Positions 53,682 to 63,583 of a stretch of DNA of 64,000 bases are shown one piece after another; the first letter of the stretch is position 1; every line of letters begins with the position of its first letter. The translations under genes and the position numbers were made by a program. The notes beneath the pieces are model-generated. The model saw only the letters and a list, made by a program, of their open reading frames with translations, was not told the origin of the DNA and made no database searches. The stretch covers positions 1-64,000 of the forward strand of contig JBBQTD010000008.1 of the NCBI GenBank assembly GCA_038234715.1, in the 5' to 3' direction. This DNA comes from SZAS-103 sp038234715. GTDB taxonomy: Bacteria; Pseudomonadota; Gammaproteobacteria; Xanthomonadales; Xanthomonadaceae.

Positions 53682-55787
53682 TCAAACAGGAGACCGTTTC
53701 GGGCCTTTGCGATGCGGCTTCTTCACCTTCGGTGAGGAGTGGGTCTTGTCCGTGCGCGGTTTTGTCGGGTGCGCACGCGGTGCGAAATTCGCACGCTGAT
53801 CACCGCCGCCCGAAACGTCATTCGGTCCTGCGCGCTGGATGCGCAGCGGATGTCCTGCGATGCGCACGCGCTTGAGGTGTTCCAGCAACGGCCGGGACAT
53901 GCCGACTGGAAGATCGACTAGGCTGTAGTCGTCGCGGATGTCGATCCGTCCGATATAGCGGCTTTCGAGGTCGGCCTCGTTCGCAATCGCGCCGACGATA
54001 TTGCCGGGCTGCACGCCATGCGCGTGGCCAATCTCGATGCGGAAGGTTTCCATTCCGGCTTCGGGTGTGTCGGATGGGCGTCGTTCGGGTTTGCGGGCTG
54101 GCCGGGAGGTTGCTGCATCGAAGACAGCTTCGGCGGCGTTCGATGCGGCACCTTGCCGGGTGGGCGGATCCTTGCGTGGTGTCGGCATTGGATCGTTGCC
54201 AACTGCGGACGATCCTTGGCGCACGGTGGCCTCGTCGCGCGGCTTGTACGGCTTGTGCGATGCGCCAGGTTTTTCGCGCCCCACGACGTGTCTGTCGCCC
54301 TCGGGCGCGTCATGGATCTTGCGCGATGCGCCTTGGCGCGATTCACTCGTACGTGCGACATGTGGGCGCTCTGGCGGAGCATGCTCACGCGATGCGCGCG
54401 GGTGTTCGGCAGGCACTGCCAGCAACAATGGCAGATCCCCCTGCGTCATCTTTGCGAGTGCAGCCGCAATCTCGATCGCAGGCACGTTGTGTTCGGCCTC
54501 GAAGCGCTCCACCAGCTTGCGGAACAGGCCCAGGTCCGCACCGCCCAATGCCTCGGTGATACGCCCGAGGAACTTCGAGATGCGCTGGTCGTTGACGGTT
54601 TCGACGCTCGGCAATTCCATGCGTTCGATTGGCTGGCGCGTTGCGCGTTCGATCGCGCGCAGCATGCCGGTTTCGCGCGGGGCGACGAACAGGATTGCTT
54701 CGCCCTTACGTCCGGCGCGGCCAGTGCGGCCGATCCGATGCACATAGCTTTCGGTGTCGGTGGGGATGTCGTAGTTCAGCACGTGGCTGATGCGGTCCAC
54801 GTCAAGCCCGCGCGCAGCCACGTCGGTGGCGACGAGGATGTCGAGCTGGCCATCCTTGAGGCGCGCGATGGTTCGTTCGCGCTGCGCCTGCTGCACATCG
54901 CCATTGATCGCGGCCGCCGACAATCCGCGCGCGGCAAGTTTGCCGGCGAGTTCTTCGGTGCCAAGCTTGGTGCGCGCGAACACCAGCATCGCCTCGAACG
55001 GTTCGGCCTCGAGGATGCGGGTGAGCGCATCGAGCTTGTTGACGCCACTGACCGACCAGTAACGCTGGCGGATGTTCGGCGCCGTGGTGGTGCTCGACTT
55101 GATCGCGATCTCGACAGGATCGCGCAGGTACGTTTGCGCGATGCGCCTGATCTGGCTTGGCATCGTCGCCGAGAACAACACCACCTGGCGTTGCGCGGGC
55201 ACCTTCTTGAGCACCGTTTCAACATCATCGATGAAGCCCATCCGCAACATCTCGTCGGCTTCGTCGAGCACCAGGCACTTCAATGCGGACAGGTCCAGGG
55301 TGCCGCGATCGAGATGGTCGATCACGCGCCCGGGCGTACCCACGACCACCTGCACGCCACGCCGCAGCGCGGACAATTGCGGTTCGTAACCCTGGCCGCC
55401 GTAGATTGGCAGCACGTGGAAATTCGGCAGGTGCACGGCATAACGCTGGAACGCTTCCGACACCTGGATCGCGAGCTCGCGCGTTGGGGCGAGAACGAGT
55501 GCCTGCGGTTTCGTCTGCCGTGCATCGGGTGACGGCGATGCGCTGCGCCCCTGTTCGATGCGTGCCTGATCTATTCGGGCAAGGATCGGCAGCGCGAATG
55601 CGGCTGTCTTGCCGGTGCCTGTCTGCGCCTGGCCGATCAGGTCGCGGCCTTCGAGCAGTGGCGGAATCGTCGCGGTCTGGATTGGCGAGGGCGACTCGTA
55701 GCCGACGTCGGCCAGCGCGCGCAGCAGCGCATCGGGAAGGCCGAGCTCGCTGAAAAGCATCGGGGTTGGTGTGGTCGTGGTACTCAT
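53682..55787 (-). CDS. deaD: DEAD-box ATP-dependent RNA helicase, CsdA/DeaD type
   Basis: 701 residues from ATG 55787. Motifs in order: Q-motif YESPSPIQTATIP, AQTGTGKT, PTRELAIQ, TPGR, DEAD, SAT, and HRIGRTGRAGRKG. After the helicase core an extended basic region (about 445-590) leads to a DbpA/CsdA-type RNA-binding domain (FRIEIGHAHGVQPGNIVGAI) and a Lys/Arg-rich tail. Longer than E. coli CsdA (629), owing to the low-complexity insert. Likely roles: ribosome assembly and mRNA unwinding, especially in the cold. Confidence 0.93.
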   Translation of the reverse strand: MSTTTTPTPMLFSELGLPDALLRALADVGYESPSPIQTATIPPLLEGRDLIGQAQTGTGKTAAFALPILARIDQARIEQGRSASPSPDARQTKPQALVLAPTRELAIQVSEAFQRYAVHLPNFHVLPIYGGQGYEPQLSALRRGVQVVVGTPGRVIDHLDRGTLDLSALKCLVLDEADEMLRMGFIDDVETVLKKVPAQRQVVLFSATMPSQIRRIAQTYLRDPVEIAIKSSTTTAPNIRQRYWSVSGVNKLDALTRILEAEPFEAMLVFARTKLGTEELAGKLAARGLSAAAINGDVQQAQRERTIARLKDGQLDILVATDVAARGLDVDRISHVLNYDIPTDTESYVHRIGRTGRAGRKGEAILFVAPRETGMLRAIERATRQPIERMELPSVETVNDQRISKFLGRITEALGGADLGLFRKLVERFEAEHNVPAIEIAAALAKMTQGDLPLLLAVPAEHPRASREHAPPERPHVARTSESRQGASRKIHDAPEGDRHVVGREKPGASHKPYKPRDEATVRQGSSAVGNDPMPTPRKDPPTRQGAASNAAEAVFDAATSRPARKPERRPSDTPEAGMETFRIEIGHAHGVQPGNIVGAIANEADLESRYIGRIDIRDDYSLVDLPVGMSRPLLEHLKRVRIAGHPLRIQRAGPNDVSGGGDQRANFAPRAHPTKPRTDKTHSSPKVKKPHRKGPKRSPV

Positions 55788-55834
55788 GGCGGTCCCGGTG
55801 GTGGCGCCGGTGCGTCGACCGGAGATAGCCCAGT

Positions 55835-56068
55835 TTACCGGGGTCTGTGAACGGAACCGCGCGTGGCGTTTCCGGACAGCCAGGTCGCGACGCTCACCGG
55901 TAGCGGATGCTGGCAAGTATCCGACGAGCAATCATGAGGTTCAGGCACCTGAATCCGGGCGCGTGCGCGCTTCAGGAAAGTCGCGGATTGGGGCGCTATA
56001 TTGCGTTCAGTGATCGCTTCGCACATGGCCGCATCCGAGAGCCTGGCGAGACGGTCGAAGAAATCCAT
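55835..56068 (-). CDS. possible small protein
   Basis: 77 residues from ATG 56068 (AAAGGT upstream). The first half MDFFDRLARLSDAAMCEAI is amphipathic and protein-like. The second half is rich in Cys, His and Arg. No family recognised. It is divergent from the secreted protein gene and could be chance. Confidence 0.25.
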   Translation of the reverse strand: MDFFDRLARLSDAAMCEAITERNIAPQSATFLKRARARIQVPEPHDCSSDTCQHPLPVSVATWLSGNATRGSVHRPR

Positions 56069-56102
56069 GCCGTAAACCTTTCGCGTCGCATCACCGGATC
56101 GA

Positions 56103-57098
56103 ATGAAGACAAACATGAAAACCCTAGCGAAGCCGATGCTGCTCAACCTGGTGCTTGCGATCGTGTTTCTTTTTGCAGGCAGGAACGCATTGGCTGCCAC
56201 AGTCAACCAGCAGACGATTTGCCAGAACGGCAACGTGCCATCCGGATGGGTGGTCACCGACAAGACATGGAGCCGCACCACATGCGGCAATCCGCACACG
56301 CCGCAGGGCAATGTGTGGCTGCTCGACGAATTCGACAACCTGCCCGTGGGGACACCACTGACCGTGTGCGAGTCGTCCGCAATTCCGGCTGGATGGATCC
56401 CCACCGGCTACCAGTGGAATCCATCGGTATGCGCAGCGCAGTTCGGATCGCGCAGCGGACCCTACAGCACCGTCTCGATCAGGAATGCGTTGTGTACGAA
56501 CGAGGCGGCAGCGTTGTGTTTTCCGTCGCTTTCGCAGTTCGCGTTGATATGGGCGTTGCCGACAAAGGTGCTGATCCCGTACGGGCAGGGTTCTGCATCC
56601 GCTTCGATCGGCTGGTTTGCGCTGAAGTCTGTCTGCATCTGGGTGAACTACGGCGGGTCCTATACGCAACTGTGGAGTTGCTCGGGCAATTCCGCGATCC
56701 AGAACTGGCCGTACGTCAGTGCAGGAGCAATCCAGACCTTCATCGTCAGCCCTAGCGCGACCTCCGCGTCGCCGGTGCTCGCCTCCGTCGTGGTCAAGGG
56801 CGTGGAAGGAATTCCGCCCAAGATTTCGGCATCGCCTGTCGCGGTTACTGTTCCGGCCGGCAAGTCCCTCGGCAGCACCAGGATTTCCTACAACCTTCCC
56901 GGTTCGGACTATGCGTCGATGTGCATCTGGGTTTCGAACAACGGCGGGGCGGCGCAACTGTGGGCCTGCGGCTCGGGCCCGACCTTCTCGCAAGTGTGGC
57001 CGTATGTGCCGAAGGGCGGCACGTCCGTCTTCTGGTTGAATCCGAGCGCGACCTCGTCGTCGCAGATCCTCGCTTCAGTGCTGGTGACGGGCCACTAG
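56103..57098 (+). CDS. secreted protein with paired Cys/Trp N-terminal units and a duplicated C-terminal domain
   Basis: 331 residues with a signal peptide (to about 31). N-terminal region: two units of pattern C-x5-P-x-GW-x2-T-x3-W-x4-C (CQNGNVPSGWVVTDKTW...C and CESSAIPAGWIPTGYQW...C). C-terminal region: two units of about 80 residues (about 158-235 and 249-330). Each has CIWV, QLW-x-C, WPYV, SPSATS or NPSATS and LASV(V/L)V. The cysteines suggest disulfides in the periplasm or outside. Such repeats could form a lectin-like or adhesive surface, which is inference. It stands alone. Confidence 0.7.
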   Translation: MKTNMKTLAKPMLLNLVLAIVFLFAGRNALAATVNQQTICQNGNVPSGWVVTDKTWSRTTCGNPHTPQGNVWLLDEFDNLPVGTPLTVCESSAIPAGWIPTGYQWNPSVCAAQFGSRSGPYSTVSIRNALCTNEAAALCFPSLSQFALIWALPTKVLIPYGQGSASASIGWFALKSVCIWVNYGGSYTQLWSCSGNSAIQNWPYVSAGAIQTFIVSPSATSASPVLASVVVKGVEGIPPKISASPVAVTVPAGKSLGSTRISYNLPGSDYASMCIWVSNNGGAAQLWACGSGPTFSQVWPYVPKGGTSVFWLNPSATSSSQILASVLVTGH

Positions 57099-57243
57099 GC
57101 TGCTCTGGCACCAGGATCCAACCCCTGAGTCTGTCAAACCAACTGTGTAATTGCGTTCATTGCGGCGCTGCGGCGGGAACGCCCTCTTCGCCGAACATCA
57201 GGTAGTGCGGGTCTCCTGGACCACAGACCCTCGGAATTCTCGA

Positions 57244-58140
57244 TCACTTGTGGATGCGAACAAGTACCTGCTGTCCGATGCGTAGTGATCCGTTGTCGAG
57301 CGCCAAGACGCATTCGACCACCCGTGCATCCGGGCTCTGCTGCGGATCGTCGCTACGACCGGCAGCGCCGAACACCTGTCCGATGCGCAACACATGCGCT
57401 GGCAAGGATGTTCCAGGATTCGAATCTGCTATCACCTCGGCACGCAAGCCTGGACGCACCGCGTCCACGAACGTTTCGCCCAGTTCCGCACGCACGATCA
57501 GCGGGCGATCTGGCAGCAACCGGAACAATTCCTTGCCTGATTGCGCTGCAAGCCTGTCGCCAACCTGCACATTGCGCGCGACGATACGCCCGCCGAGGGG
57601 CGCCCGGATACTCGATTGATCGCGCTCAAAACGGGCTGCGGCCAGATGCTGGGTTGCGATTGCGACCCCTGACTGCGCAGCGGCCAGTTCCGCCTTGAGC
57701 ACGCTCGACGCAGTACGCGCATCGTCCGCGGATTGGCCTGTCGCAACTCCCTCGCCGGCGGCCGCGGTCAATCGTTTGGCCTGCAGCTCGAGCGACGGAA
57801 GACGCACGGCAAGCACGTGTGCCTGAGCGCGGGACTGGGCGAGTTCGGCTTGCGCAGCCGCGATGGTCAGATCGGCCGACCGCGCATCGAGTTGAACAAG
57901 CACGTCGCCCTGTTTCACCCGATCGCCGTCGTTTGCGTTCACTGCGGTGGCGGTACCGTCGCGACTGGCGCTGATCGCGAGCAAGCCGCCTTCTACATCG
58001 ACCCGTCCGCGTGCGACTGCGACTGCGTCGGAGTGCGTGGACGCAGGCACGTCCGCCAGTGCGGGCTTCGAACAACCGGTCAGCCCCGGGACGATGCAGA
58101 GCGCCAGCAACGCACCGATTGGCAGGAAACGCATGGTCAT
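57244..58140 (-). CDS. HlyD-family periplasmic adaptor lipoprotein of an ABC efflux system
   Basis: 298 residues, start overlapping the stop of the ATPase gene (ATGA). Lipobox LTGC. The lipoyl halves (GLLAISASRDGTATAVNAND and SIRAPLGGRIVARNVQVGD) flank a helical hairpin of about 75 residues. It is last in the operon order: outer-membrane channel, permease, ATPase, adaptor. It should dock the FtsX-fold permease to the channel. Confidence 0.87.
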   Translation of the reverse strand: MTMRFLPIGALLALCIVPGLTGCSKPALADVPASTHSDAVAVARGRVDVEGGLLAISASRDGTATAVNANDGDRVKQGDVLVQLDARSADLTIAAAQAELAQSRAQAHVLAVRLPSLELQAKRLTAAAGEGVATGQSADDARTASSVLKAELAAAQSGVAIATQHLAAARFERDQSSIRAPLGGRIVARNVQVGDRLAAQSGKELFRLLPDRPLIVRAELGETFVDAVRPGLRAEVIADSNPGTSLPAHVLRIGQVFGAAGRSDDPQQSPDARVVECVLALDNGSLRIGQQVLVRIHK

Positions 58141-58841
58141 CGTGGTATTTCCTCCTGGGGAACGGTCGCCCTGCGCTCGGACAGTATCCGGCCATCTTCC
58201 ATCGTCAGGATACGTTCGGCATAGCTGTTCAATCGCGGATCGTGGCTGACGCACAACACCGTGGTCTCATGCTGGCGCGCAATCCGGTGCAGGGTGTCGA
58301 TGACGATCTGACCGCTCGCGGCGTCAAGCGAGCTGGTGGGCTCGTCGGCGAACAGCAGGGCCGGCTCCTTGGCGATTGCGCGGGCAATTGCCACGCGTTG
58401 TTTTTCTCCGCCGGACAGGGAGCCCGGCCGCAGATCGGCGCGCGAGCCCAAGCCGACCTCTTCCAGGGCCGCCATCGCCCTCGCATTCGCCTTGGCCGTC
58501 GTGAAACCCAGATAGCTCAAGGGCAATGCGACTTGCTCAAGTGCGGTCAGCGCCGGAAACAGATTGAATCCCTGGAACACGAAACCAGTGTGTTGGAGGC
58601 GAAAGCGCTCGATCTGGCGTTCGTTGAGCCGGGCCAGATCCTCCCCCAGCGCGATCACGCGTCCTGCGTCGGCGTACATCAGTCCGCTTAGTATGCACAG
58701 CAGGGTGCTCTTGCCGCAGCCGGACGGGCCGGAGATCAAGGTGAGCTCTCCTGCGTCGATTTCCAGTGTCAGGCTGCGCAATACATCGATGCGCGCACGG
58801 CCGCTTCCGAAAGATTTCCGCAGGAGTTCGGCCTTGAGCAT
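58137..58841 (-). CDS. ABC ATPase of the tripartite efflux system (MacB/LolD/DevA type)
   Basis: 234 residues. Walker A GPSGCGKST at 38-46, signature LSGGEKQRVAIARA, Walker B LLFADEPTSSLD, and the switch His in CVSHDPRL. The subfamily is the mechanotransmission type that pairs with FtsX-fold permeases, here the gene 9 bases upstream. Confidence 0.9.
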   Translation of the reverse strand: MLKAELLRKSFGSGRARIDVLRSLTLEIDAGELTLISGPSGCGKSTLLCILSGLMYADAGRVIALGEDLARLNERQIERFRLQHTGFVFQGFNLFPALTALEQVALPLSYLGFTTAKANARAMAALEEVGLGSRADLRPGSLSGGEKQRVAIARAIAKEPALLFADEPTSSLDAASGQIVIDTLHRIARQHETTVLCVSHDPRLNSYAERILTMEDGRILSERRATVPQEEIPR

Positions 58842-58850
58842 GCGTTCGTC

Positions 58851-59981
58851 TCAGCGCATCAGCGTGGCAGGATCGGCGCGTCGCAGCGAGCGCACCGCGA
58901 GCAATCCGGACAGCAGTGCAATAGCCATCACCAGCACGCTGCATAAAAGCACGCTAAGCATGGTCAATTCCACAGGCACGTCCTGGGCGCGCGCCAGCGC
59001 CAATGCCAGGCTGCCGACAGCCAAACCCGCGAGCAATCCGCAAACGCCGACCCAGCCGGCCTGTTCAAGCACGACCGCGCGCAAACCGGCGATGCTCACG
59101 CCAAGTGCGCGCAGCGTCGCATATTCCCGGATCGAGCCAGCGACTGCACCCATCAGGGTCTGGCTGGTGATGACTGCGCCGGCGATGAGTACCACCGCAG
59201 ACAGGAACAACACGCCCAACCCCGCACCGGTGCCGAACATCCAGTAGTCCACCGCACGCCGCGCGAACTCCTCGCGTGTCCACACCGCATAACGCCCACC
59301 GGACGCCGCCGACAATCGTTTCGCGACCGTCCCGGCATTTTCTGGATGGGCGAGCTTGACCACGTAGTACGCGACCGTGCCGCCATTCGGATGATCGTTG
59401 TCGAGTCGATGGGCGGTAGTCACCGAGGACAACACATTGATTCCACCCAGCGCGCGCAAGCCACTGCCCGTGCCGACCAGATGCACGCGGCGTCCGTTGA
59501 TCACCGCGCTGTCGCCGATCTTCATGCCGAGCTTCGGAAGGTCGGCGCGATCGACGATGACGGAGTCGGGCTCAAGCAGGCGCTGGCGCAGCGCCGGACC
59601 GAGCACGCGCGCATACATGAGTCCGTCCGGACGGGCGTCGATGCCCGAAACAAAGACCGACAAGCCACCGCGATCAGCGGGGCCACGCCAATCGGCATCG
59701 ATCCACTGGAACGGCTCGACCACGCGCACATCTGCATCCATCAGCAGGCGCATCTCGCTGTCGCGCGGTATCGGCCGACCAAGTTCGATGCTTTGGGTTC
59801 CCGGATAGCCGACCCACAAGTCGCCGCCGGATTGGTCGACGTAGACCGCCGCACTTCCAAAAATGCCCATCATGAGCGCGGCCTGCATCAGCAGCAGTAG
59901 CCCGGAAAAAGCGATAGCGACAGCGGCCGGCAGGAATCGGCGCCACTCGTGGATCAATGTCTTGCGTGCGAGGGCGACCAT
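58851..59981 (-). CDS. FtsX-fold permease of the tripartite efflux system (DevC-like)
   Basis: 376 residues: an N-terminal membrane helix (about 18-40), one periplasmic domain (about 45-255) and three C-terminal helices (about 258-370). This four-helix MacB/DevC plan fits the separate ATPase next door. The start overlaps the stop of the channel gene (TGATG). It likely exports a lipid, peptide or drug together with the adaptor and channel. Confidence 0.87.
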   Translation of the reverse strand: MVALARKTLIHEWRRFLPAAVAIAFSGLLLLMQAALMMGIFGSAAVYVDQSGGDLWVGYPGTQSIELGRPIPRDSEMRLLMDADVRVVEPFQWIDADWRGPADRGGLSVFVSGIDARPDGLMYARVLGPALRQRLLEPDSVIVDRADLPKLGMKIGDSAVINGRRVHLVGTGSGLRALGGINVLSSVTTAHRLDNDHPNGGTVAYYVVKLAHPENAGTVAKRLSAASGGRYAVWTREEFARRAVDYWMFGTGAGLGVLFLSAVVLIAGAVITSQTLMGAVAGSIREYATLRALGVSIAGLRAVVLEQAGWVGVCGLLAGLAVGSLALALARAQDVPVELTMLSVLLCSVLVMAIALLSGLLAVRSLRRADPATLMR

Positions 59982-61411
59982 CAGCGAACCGCATCGACCA
60001 ACGGCGGCGCGCCGCCGAGCGCCTTGAACAATGCGACGTATGCCAGTGCTTGCGCTTGTTGCGCGTCCAGCAACTCCAGCTGTGACTGTGTCAACGCGAT
60101 GGCGGAGGAGGCCAGGTCCAGGTCGTCGGCCAGCCCAAGGCGGCGGCTATGCGTTGTGCCTTGCGCATCACGTTCGCGTGCCGCGAGTGCCGACCGCAAG
60201 TTCACAACGCGCAGGTGCTGCGCCTGCCAGGCAGCAAGCGCGGTCTCTGTTTCTGCCAGGGATTCAAGCACCGTCTCGCGATAGGCGTAAATCAGAGCAG
60301 ATAACTCGGCGTCCTTGGCCTTGACCCGGGATCGGCGCGCCCCCCAATCGAAAAGAGGAAGGTCGATTCCCGGACCGAGCGAAGTCACCGCGCGACCGAA
60401 TCCGAATTCGCCGCCGGCGGTGGTGGTCGCCGAGGTGATGGCGCCCACAAGGCTGAACCTGGGATACAGGTCCGCCCTTGCGACTCCCAGCTCGCCTGCG
60501 GCAGCGAGGACCGCAGCCTCTGCACGCTTGATGTCAGGGCGAGTACGTAGCAGGTCCGCCGGCAGCGTGACAGGGGGCTCTTCGACGAGCTTGGGCGGAG
60601 CGGCAGAGGCAAGCAGCTCGGGTTGTGGTTCAGTGCGCCCACACAGCACTGCCAATTGCTGGGCGCTCGCGTCGGCACGCAGGCGCGGCTCGGTGGTCAT
60701 GGCATCCGCTTGCGCGACATCTGCATCGGCTCGTGCGAGGTCGCTGTCGGATGCGAGGCCAAGATCGCGCCTTCGTTGCATCAGCGCACGACGGCTCCGC
60801 TGCGCCTCCGCGGCCTCGCCGGACAGGGCGACCTGCCGTTGCGCCCCGCGAAGAGCCAAATAATCGCGTGCGACCTCGGCGACAAGCGTGACGCGCGCGG
60901 CTTGCAGGTCCGCAGCGGCGGTATCCACGCCCGCCTGCGCAATCCATTGCGTACTCTGCCGGCGCCCGAACAGCCCCAGGTCCCATAGCGCATCGATATT
61001 GCCCTGCAAATAGCTCGTTGTGGCGTCGGGGTCGGGCGCTGTGACCGTTCCTGTGTGTACGTTCGGCCGGAAATCAGAGCGCGATGCCGACGCCAGTGCA
61101 TGTGCCGCCATCAGTCTCTCATTTGCCTGCGCGACGGTGAGATTGCCGGCCAGCGCTTGTGTCACCAGCGCGTCCAACTCCGTGTCGCGAAACGCATGCC
61201 ACCATCCGGCCAGATCTGGGGCCGGCAAACTGCCATCGCGTCCCGCCGGGCTGGCGTTGCGCCACTGTTGCGGCGTGGATGCATCCAGCGGTGGCATTGT
61301 GGGCAGCGACTTGCACCCAGCGAGCATGAGAACGAAGATCGCACACGCCCGGCGCAACCAGGTGCGTTCTGCGAAAAACATGCGACGCGATTGCGATGGC
61401 GTGCGATCCAT
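59981..61411 (-). CDS. TolC-superfamily outer-membrane efflux lipoprotein (NodT type)
   Basis: 476 residues from ATG 61411. A second ATG at 61381 is possible, and both keep the lipobox LMLAGC. Two outer-membrane efflux (OEP) repeats form the usual helical barrel, with WWHAFRDTELDALVTQAL, NIDALWDLGLFGR, RPDIKRAEAAVLAA and YPRFSLVGAI. It supplies the outer-membrane duct for the ABC permease, ATPase and adaptor that follow, which makes this a self-contained tripartite exporter. Confidence 0.9.
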   Translation of the reverse strand: MDRTPSQSRRMFFAERTWLRRACAIFVLMLAGCKSLPTMPPLDASTPQQWRNASPAGRDGSLPAPDLAGWWHAFRDTELDALVTQALAGNLTVAQANERLMAAHALASASRSDFRPNVHTGTVTAPDPDATTSYLQGNIDALWDLGLFGRRQSTQWIAQAGVDTAAADLQAARVTLVAEVARDYLALRGAQRQVALSGEAAEAQRSRRALMQRRRDLGLASDSDLARADADVAQADAMTTEPRLRADASAQQLAVLCGRTEPQPELLASAAPPKLVEEPPVTLPADLLRTRPDIKRAEAAVLAAAGELGVARADLYPRFSLVGAITSATTTAGGEFGFGRAVTSLGPGIDLPLFDWGARRSRVKAKDAELSALIYAYRETVLESLAETETALAAWQAQHLRVVNLRSALAARERDAQGTTHSRRLGLADDLDLASSAIALTQSQLELLDAQQAQALAYVALFKALGGAPPLVDAVR

Positions 61412-61996
61412 TCCCGTACCGGCCCGTTTTTTGAGACGTCCATTGAATGGACCCAGATCAAGCGACGCGTGGAACCACGCTGCATGTATTGAAGTCCCCC
61501 GGTCCAAGCATGAAGCTATGTCCGGGCACACAAGCCATCGTACGTCCACATGGCCCAGCATGACGAGCGCGTCGTTAAGACCATTGTGCCAGCGCCTTGC
61601 CCGCTCGAGTGCGACGGGGCAGCACGGGGTCCTGTAGACACGACGTCGTGGATCCATCTAAGTTGAAAATAGTACAGGTGTTGGCGGCAAGTTCATCAGA
61701 CGAAAAGCGAGACGACACAAGCCATTGATTGCGCCCGACCGGATCCTTCGCGAACAGGGCCAGAGAATTCCGCGCCGAGTCGCTTTGGATTGCAGTCAAG
61801 CGCGGTGTCGCCAACAGGGTCAGTGTAGGGTACACAACAGTCTCAAACACAAGAAACCGCGATCGGCGCGGTGGCCGCATCCACGTCACAGGGTGTGATC
61901 CATTGGAGCCCTCGATGGATCGCACCATTTCGGGCAGCTTTGATCGGCTTTCCTGCCGATCAGTCGAACCGCGTGGCTACTCACACCATCCTGCTC
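61412..61996. other. intergenic stretch between efflux operon and tRNA-Ser
   Basis: About 585 bases that must hold the efflux operon promoter. Open frames on both strands lack ribosome sites and known motifs. Composition is slightly less GC-rich than nearby genes. No integrase or repeat of the tRNA end was seen. Confidence 0.4.
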
Positions 61997-61997
61997 A

Positions 61998-62124
<127 letters not shown>

Positions 62125-62136
62125 GGTGGGCTGGGA

Positions 62137-62165
62137 ATGATAAGGGCTAGCGTCAGGCCGCACAA
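62137..62165 (-). promoter_or_regulatory. sigma70-type promoter of tRNA-Ser
   Basis: On the minus strand TTGTGC (62160-62165) and TATCAT (62137-62142) are separated by exactly 17 bases. Transcription would begin a few bases before the mature 5' end at 62124. Confidence 0.55.
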
Positions 62166-62275
62166 GGCGACCATCGCCCGAGTCTGCAAGCGCATTGAAC
62201 GCAGTTGCCCAAGCTGTCCAGATTGGGTTGGCCGCGCGCCTTGCCGCGACGTCGATGCTCCCGCAATCTTGTGCG

Positions 62276-63583
62276 ATGGCAAGGCAATCCAGAAGCAATC
62301 GTATCGCGCAGCGTGACGGCGCCGATCGTGCGGCTGTGCGCCGGAAGGTCGCTGGGCGCTTGATTGTCGATCAGTCCGATCCGGATCGGGCCGAGGGCGA
62401 CCCCTATCCCGTGTTGAGCGGGTTGCGGGGGCTGGCCGCGCTGGCCGTGTTTGCCACGCACGTCTACGCGCTCATGCGGTTTCCGCAGATAGTGCCGGGA
62501 CATGCCACGCTCTCGTTCCTGCTGGCGTGGCCGTTGAAGATGGGTTGGGCAGGCGTGGATGTGTTTTTCACGCTGTCGGCATTCCTGTTGGCGTTGCCGT
62601 TCGTGCGTGCGCAGCGGGATGGCACGGCGCCCCCAAGCCTGCGCGCTTATTCCACGCGGCGCCTGATGCGCATTCTTCCAGCCTATGCAGCGCAGCTGGC
62701 GATCCTGCTCGCTTTGATCTGGTTGGGTGTCGCCTTGAAGGACATCAGCCAGCCGATCACCACGGCACGGATCCTGGTGCAGCCGTTTTTCCTGTACGAC
62801 ATCGGCTGGCCAAAGGTGTTGGCGATGCAATTGCCGCTGGTCGGGAGCTGGTGGACGCTGCCGGTCGAACTGGGCTTCTACATGGCGTTGCCGTTGCTCG
62901 CGCGCTTGCTGCGGCGTGGTCGCTGGAAGTGGTTGCTGCTGTTCGTCGCGTTTGCGTGGGCATGGCGCGCGCTGCTGCTGTGGACGCAGCCGTACACGCC
63001 TCCGATCGTGTTCCTGGTCGAACACCTCCCAGGGCGCATCGACCAGTTCGTGATCGGAATGCTTGCAGCGTATGCGGTGTGCCGGACGCCGCCAGTGCTT
63101 GATCGCATTTCTGGTCGCGGTGCGGATGTGCTGTTCGGCGTCGCAACGTTGGTTTTCCTTGCGCTTCCGGCGCTCGGATACATCAACGGTAGACCGGTTG
63201 GCGCCGAGCCGGACATCCAGCCGTTGCTGATCGGATGGCACACCTACGCGAGCCTTGCCGTGGCTGCGATGCTGTGCGCGGCAAGTCGGGCAACAGTTTG
63301 GCTGTCGTTGACGGTCGGTTCGCTGCCGCTGCGCCTGCTCGGGCGCATCAGCTATGGTTTTTACCTGTGGCATCTGCCGGTGCTGATGTGGCTGCATTCC
63401 AACGGCGGTGAGGAGCTGGCCGGCGGCCCGCTTGCATTCATGCTGTTCGGATTCCTGTTTTCGCTCGCTGCCGCGATCGTTTCGTGGAGTGTCGTGGAAG
63501 GCCCGGCGCTGCGGCTCGCTTCGCGGTGGATCGTGCAGGCACGCGCTAAAATGCGCACCCCTGGCCCGGTGCGCGCCCCATGA
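62276..63583 (+). CDS. acyltransferase-3 family membrane protein (OafA/YrhL-like)
   Basis: 435 residues from ATG 62276. A TTG at 62195 and ATG 62255 are also in frame, and no start has a clear ribosome site. The family N-terminus is LSGLRGLAALAVFATHVYA, with the conserved Arg and His, followed by about ten transmembrane helices and VDVFFTLSAFLL. Such enzymes O-acylate sugars of lipopolysaccharide, exopolysaccharide or peptidoglycan using cytoplasmic acyl donors. The stop overlaps the next start (ATGA). Confidence 0.88.
   Translation: MARQSRSNRIAQRDGADRAAVRRKVAGRLIVDQSDPDRAEGDPYPVLSGLRGLAALAVFATHVYALMRFPQIVPGHATLSFLLAWPLKMGWAGVDVFFTLSAFLLALPFVRAQRDGTAPPSLRAYSTRRLMRILPAYAAQLAILLALIWLGVALKDISQPITTARILVQPFFLYDIGWPKVLAMQLPLVGSWWTLPVELGFYMALPLLARLLRRGRWKWLLLFVAFAWAWRALLLWTQPYTPPIVFLVEHLPGRIDQFVIGMLAAYAVCRTPPVLDRISGRGADVLFGVATLVFLALPALGYINGRPVGAEPDIQPLLIGWHTYASLAVAAMLCAASRATVWLSLTVGSLPLRLLGRISYGFYLWHLPVLMWLHSNGGEELAGGPLAFMLFGFLFSLAAAIVSWSVVEGPALRLASRWIVQARAKMRTPGPVRAP

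Noticed and set aside
61575..61928. A 117-codon minus-strand frame between tRNA-Ser and the efflux operon
   Set aside because: No ribosome site, no family resemblance, and it lies where the operon promoter should be.
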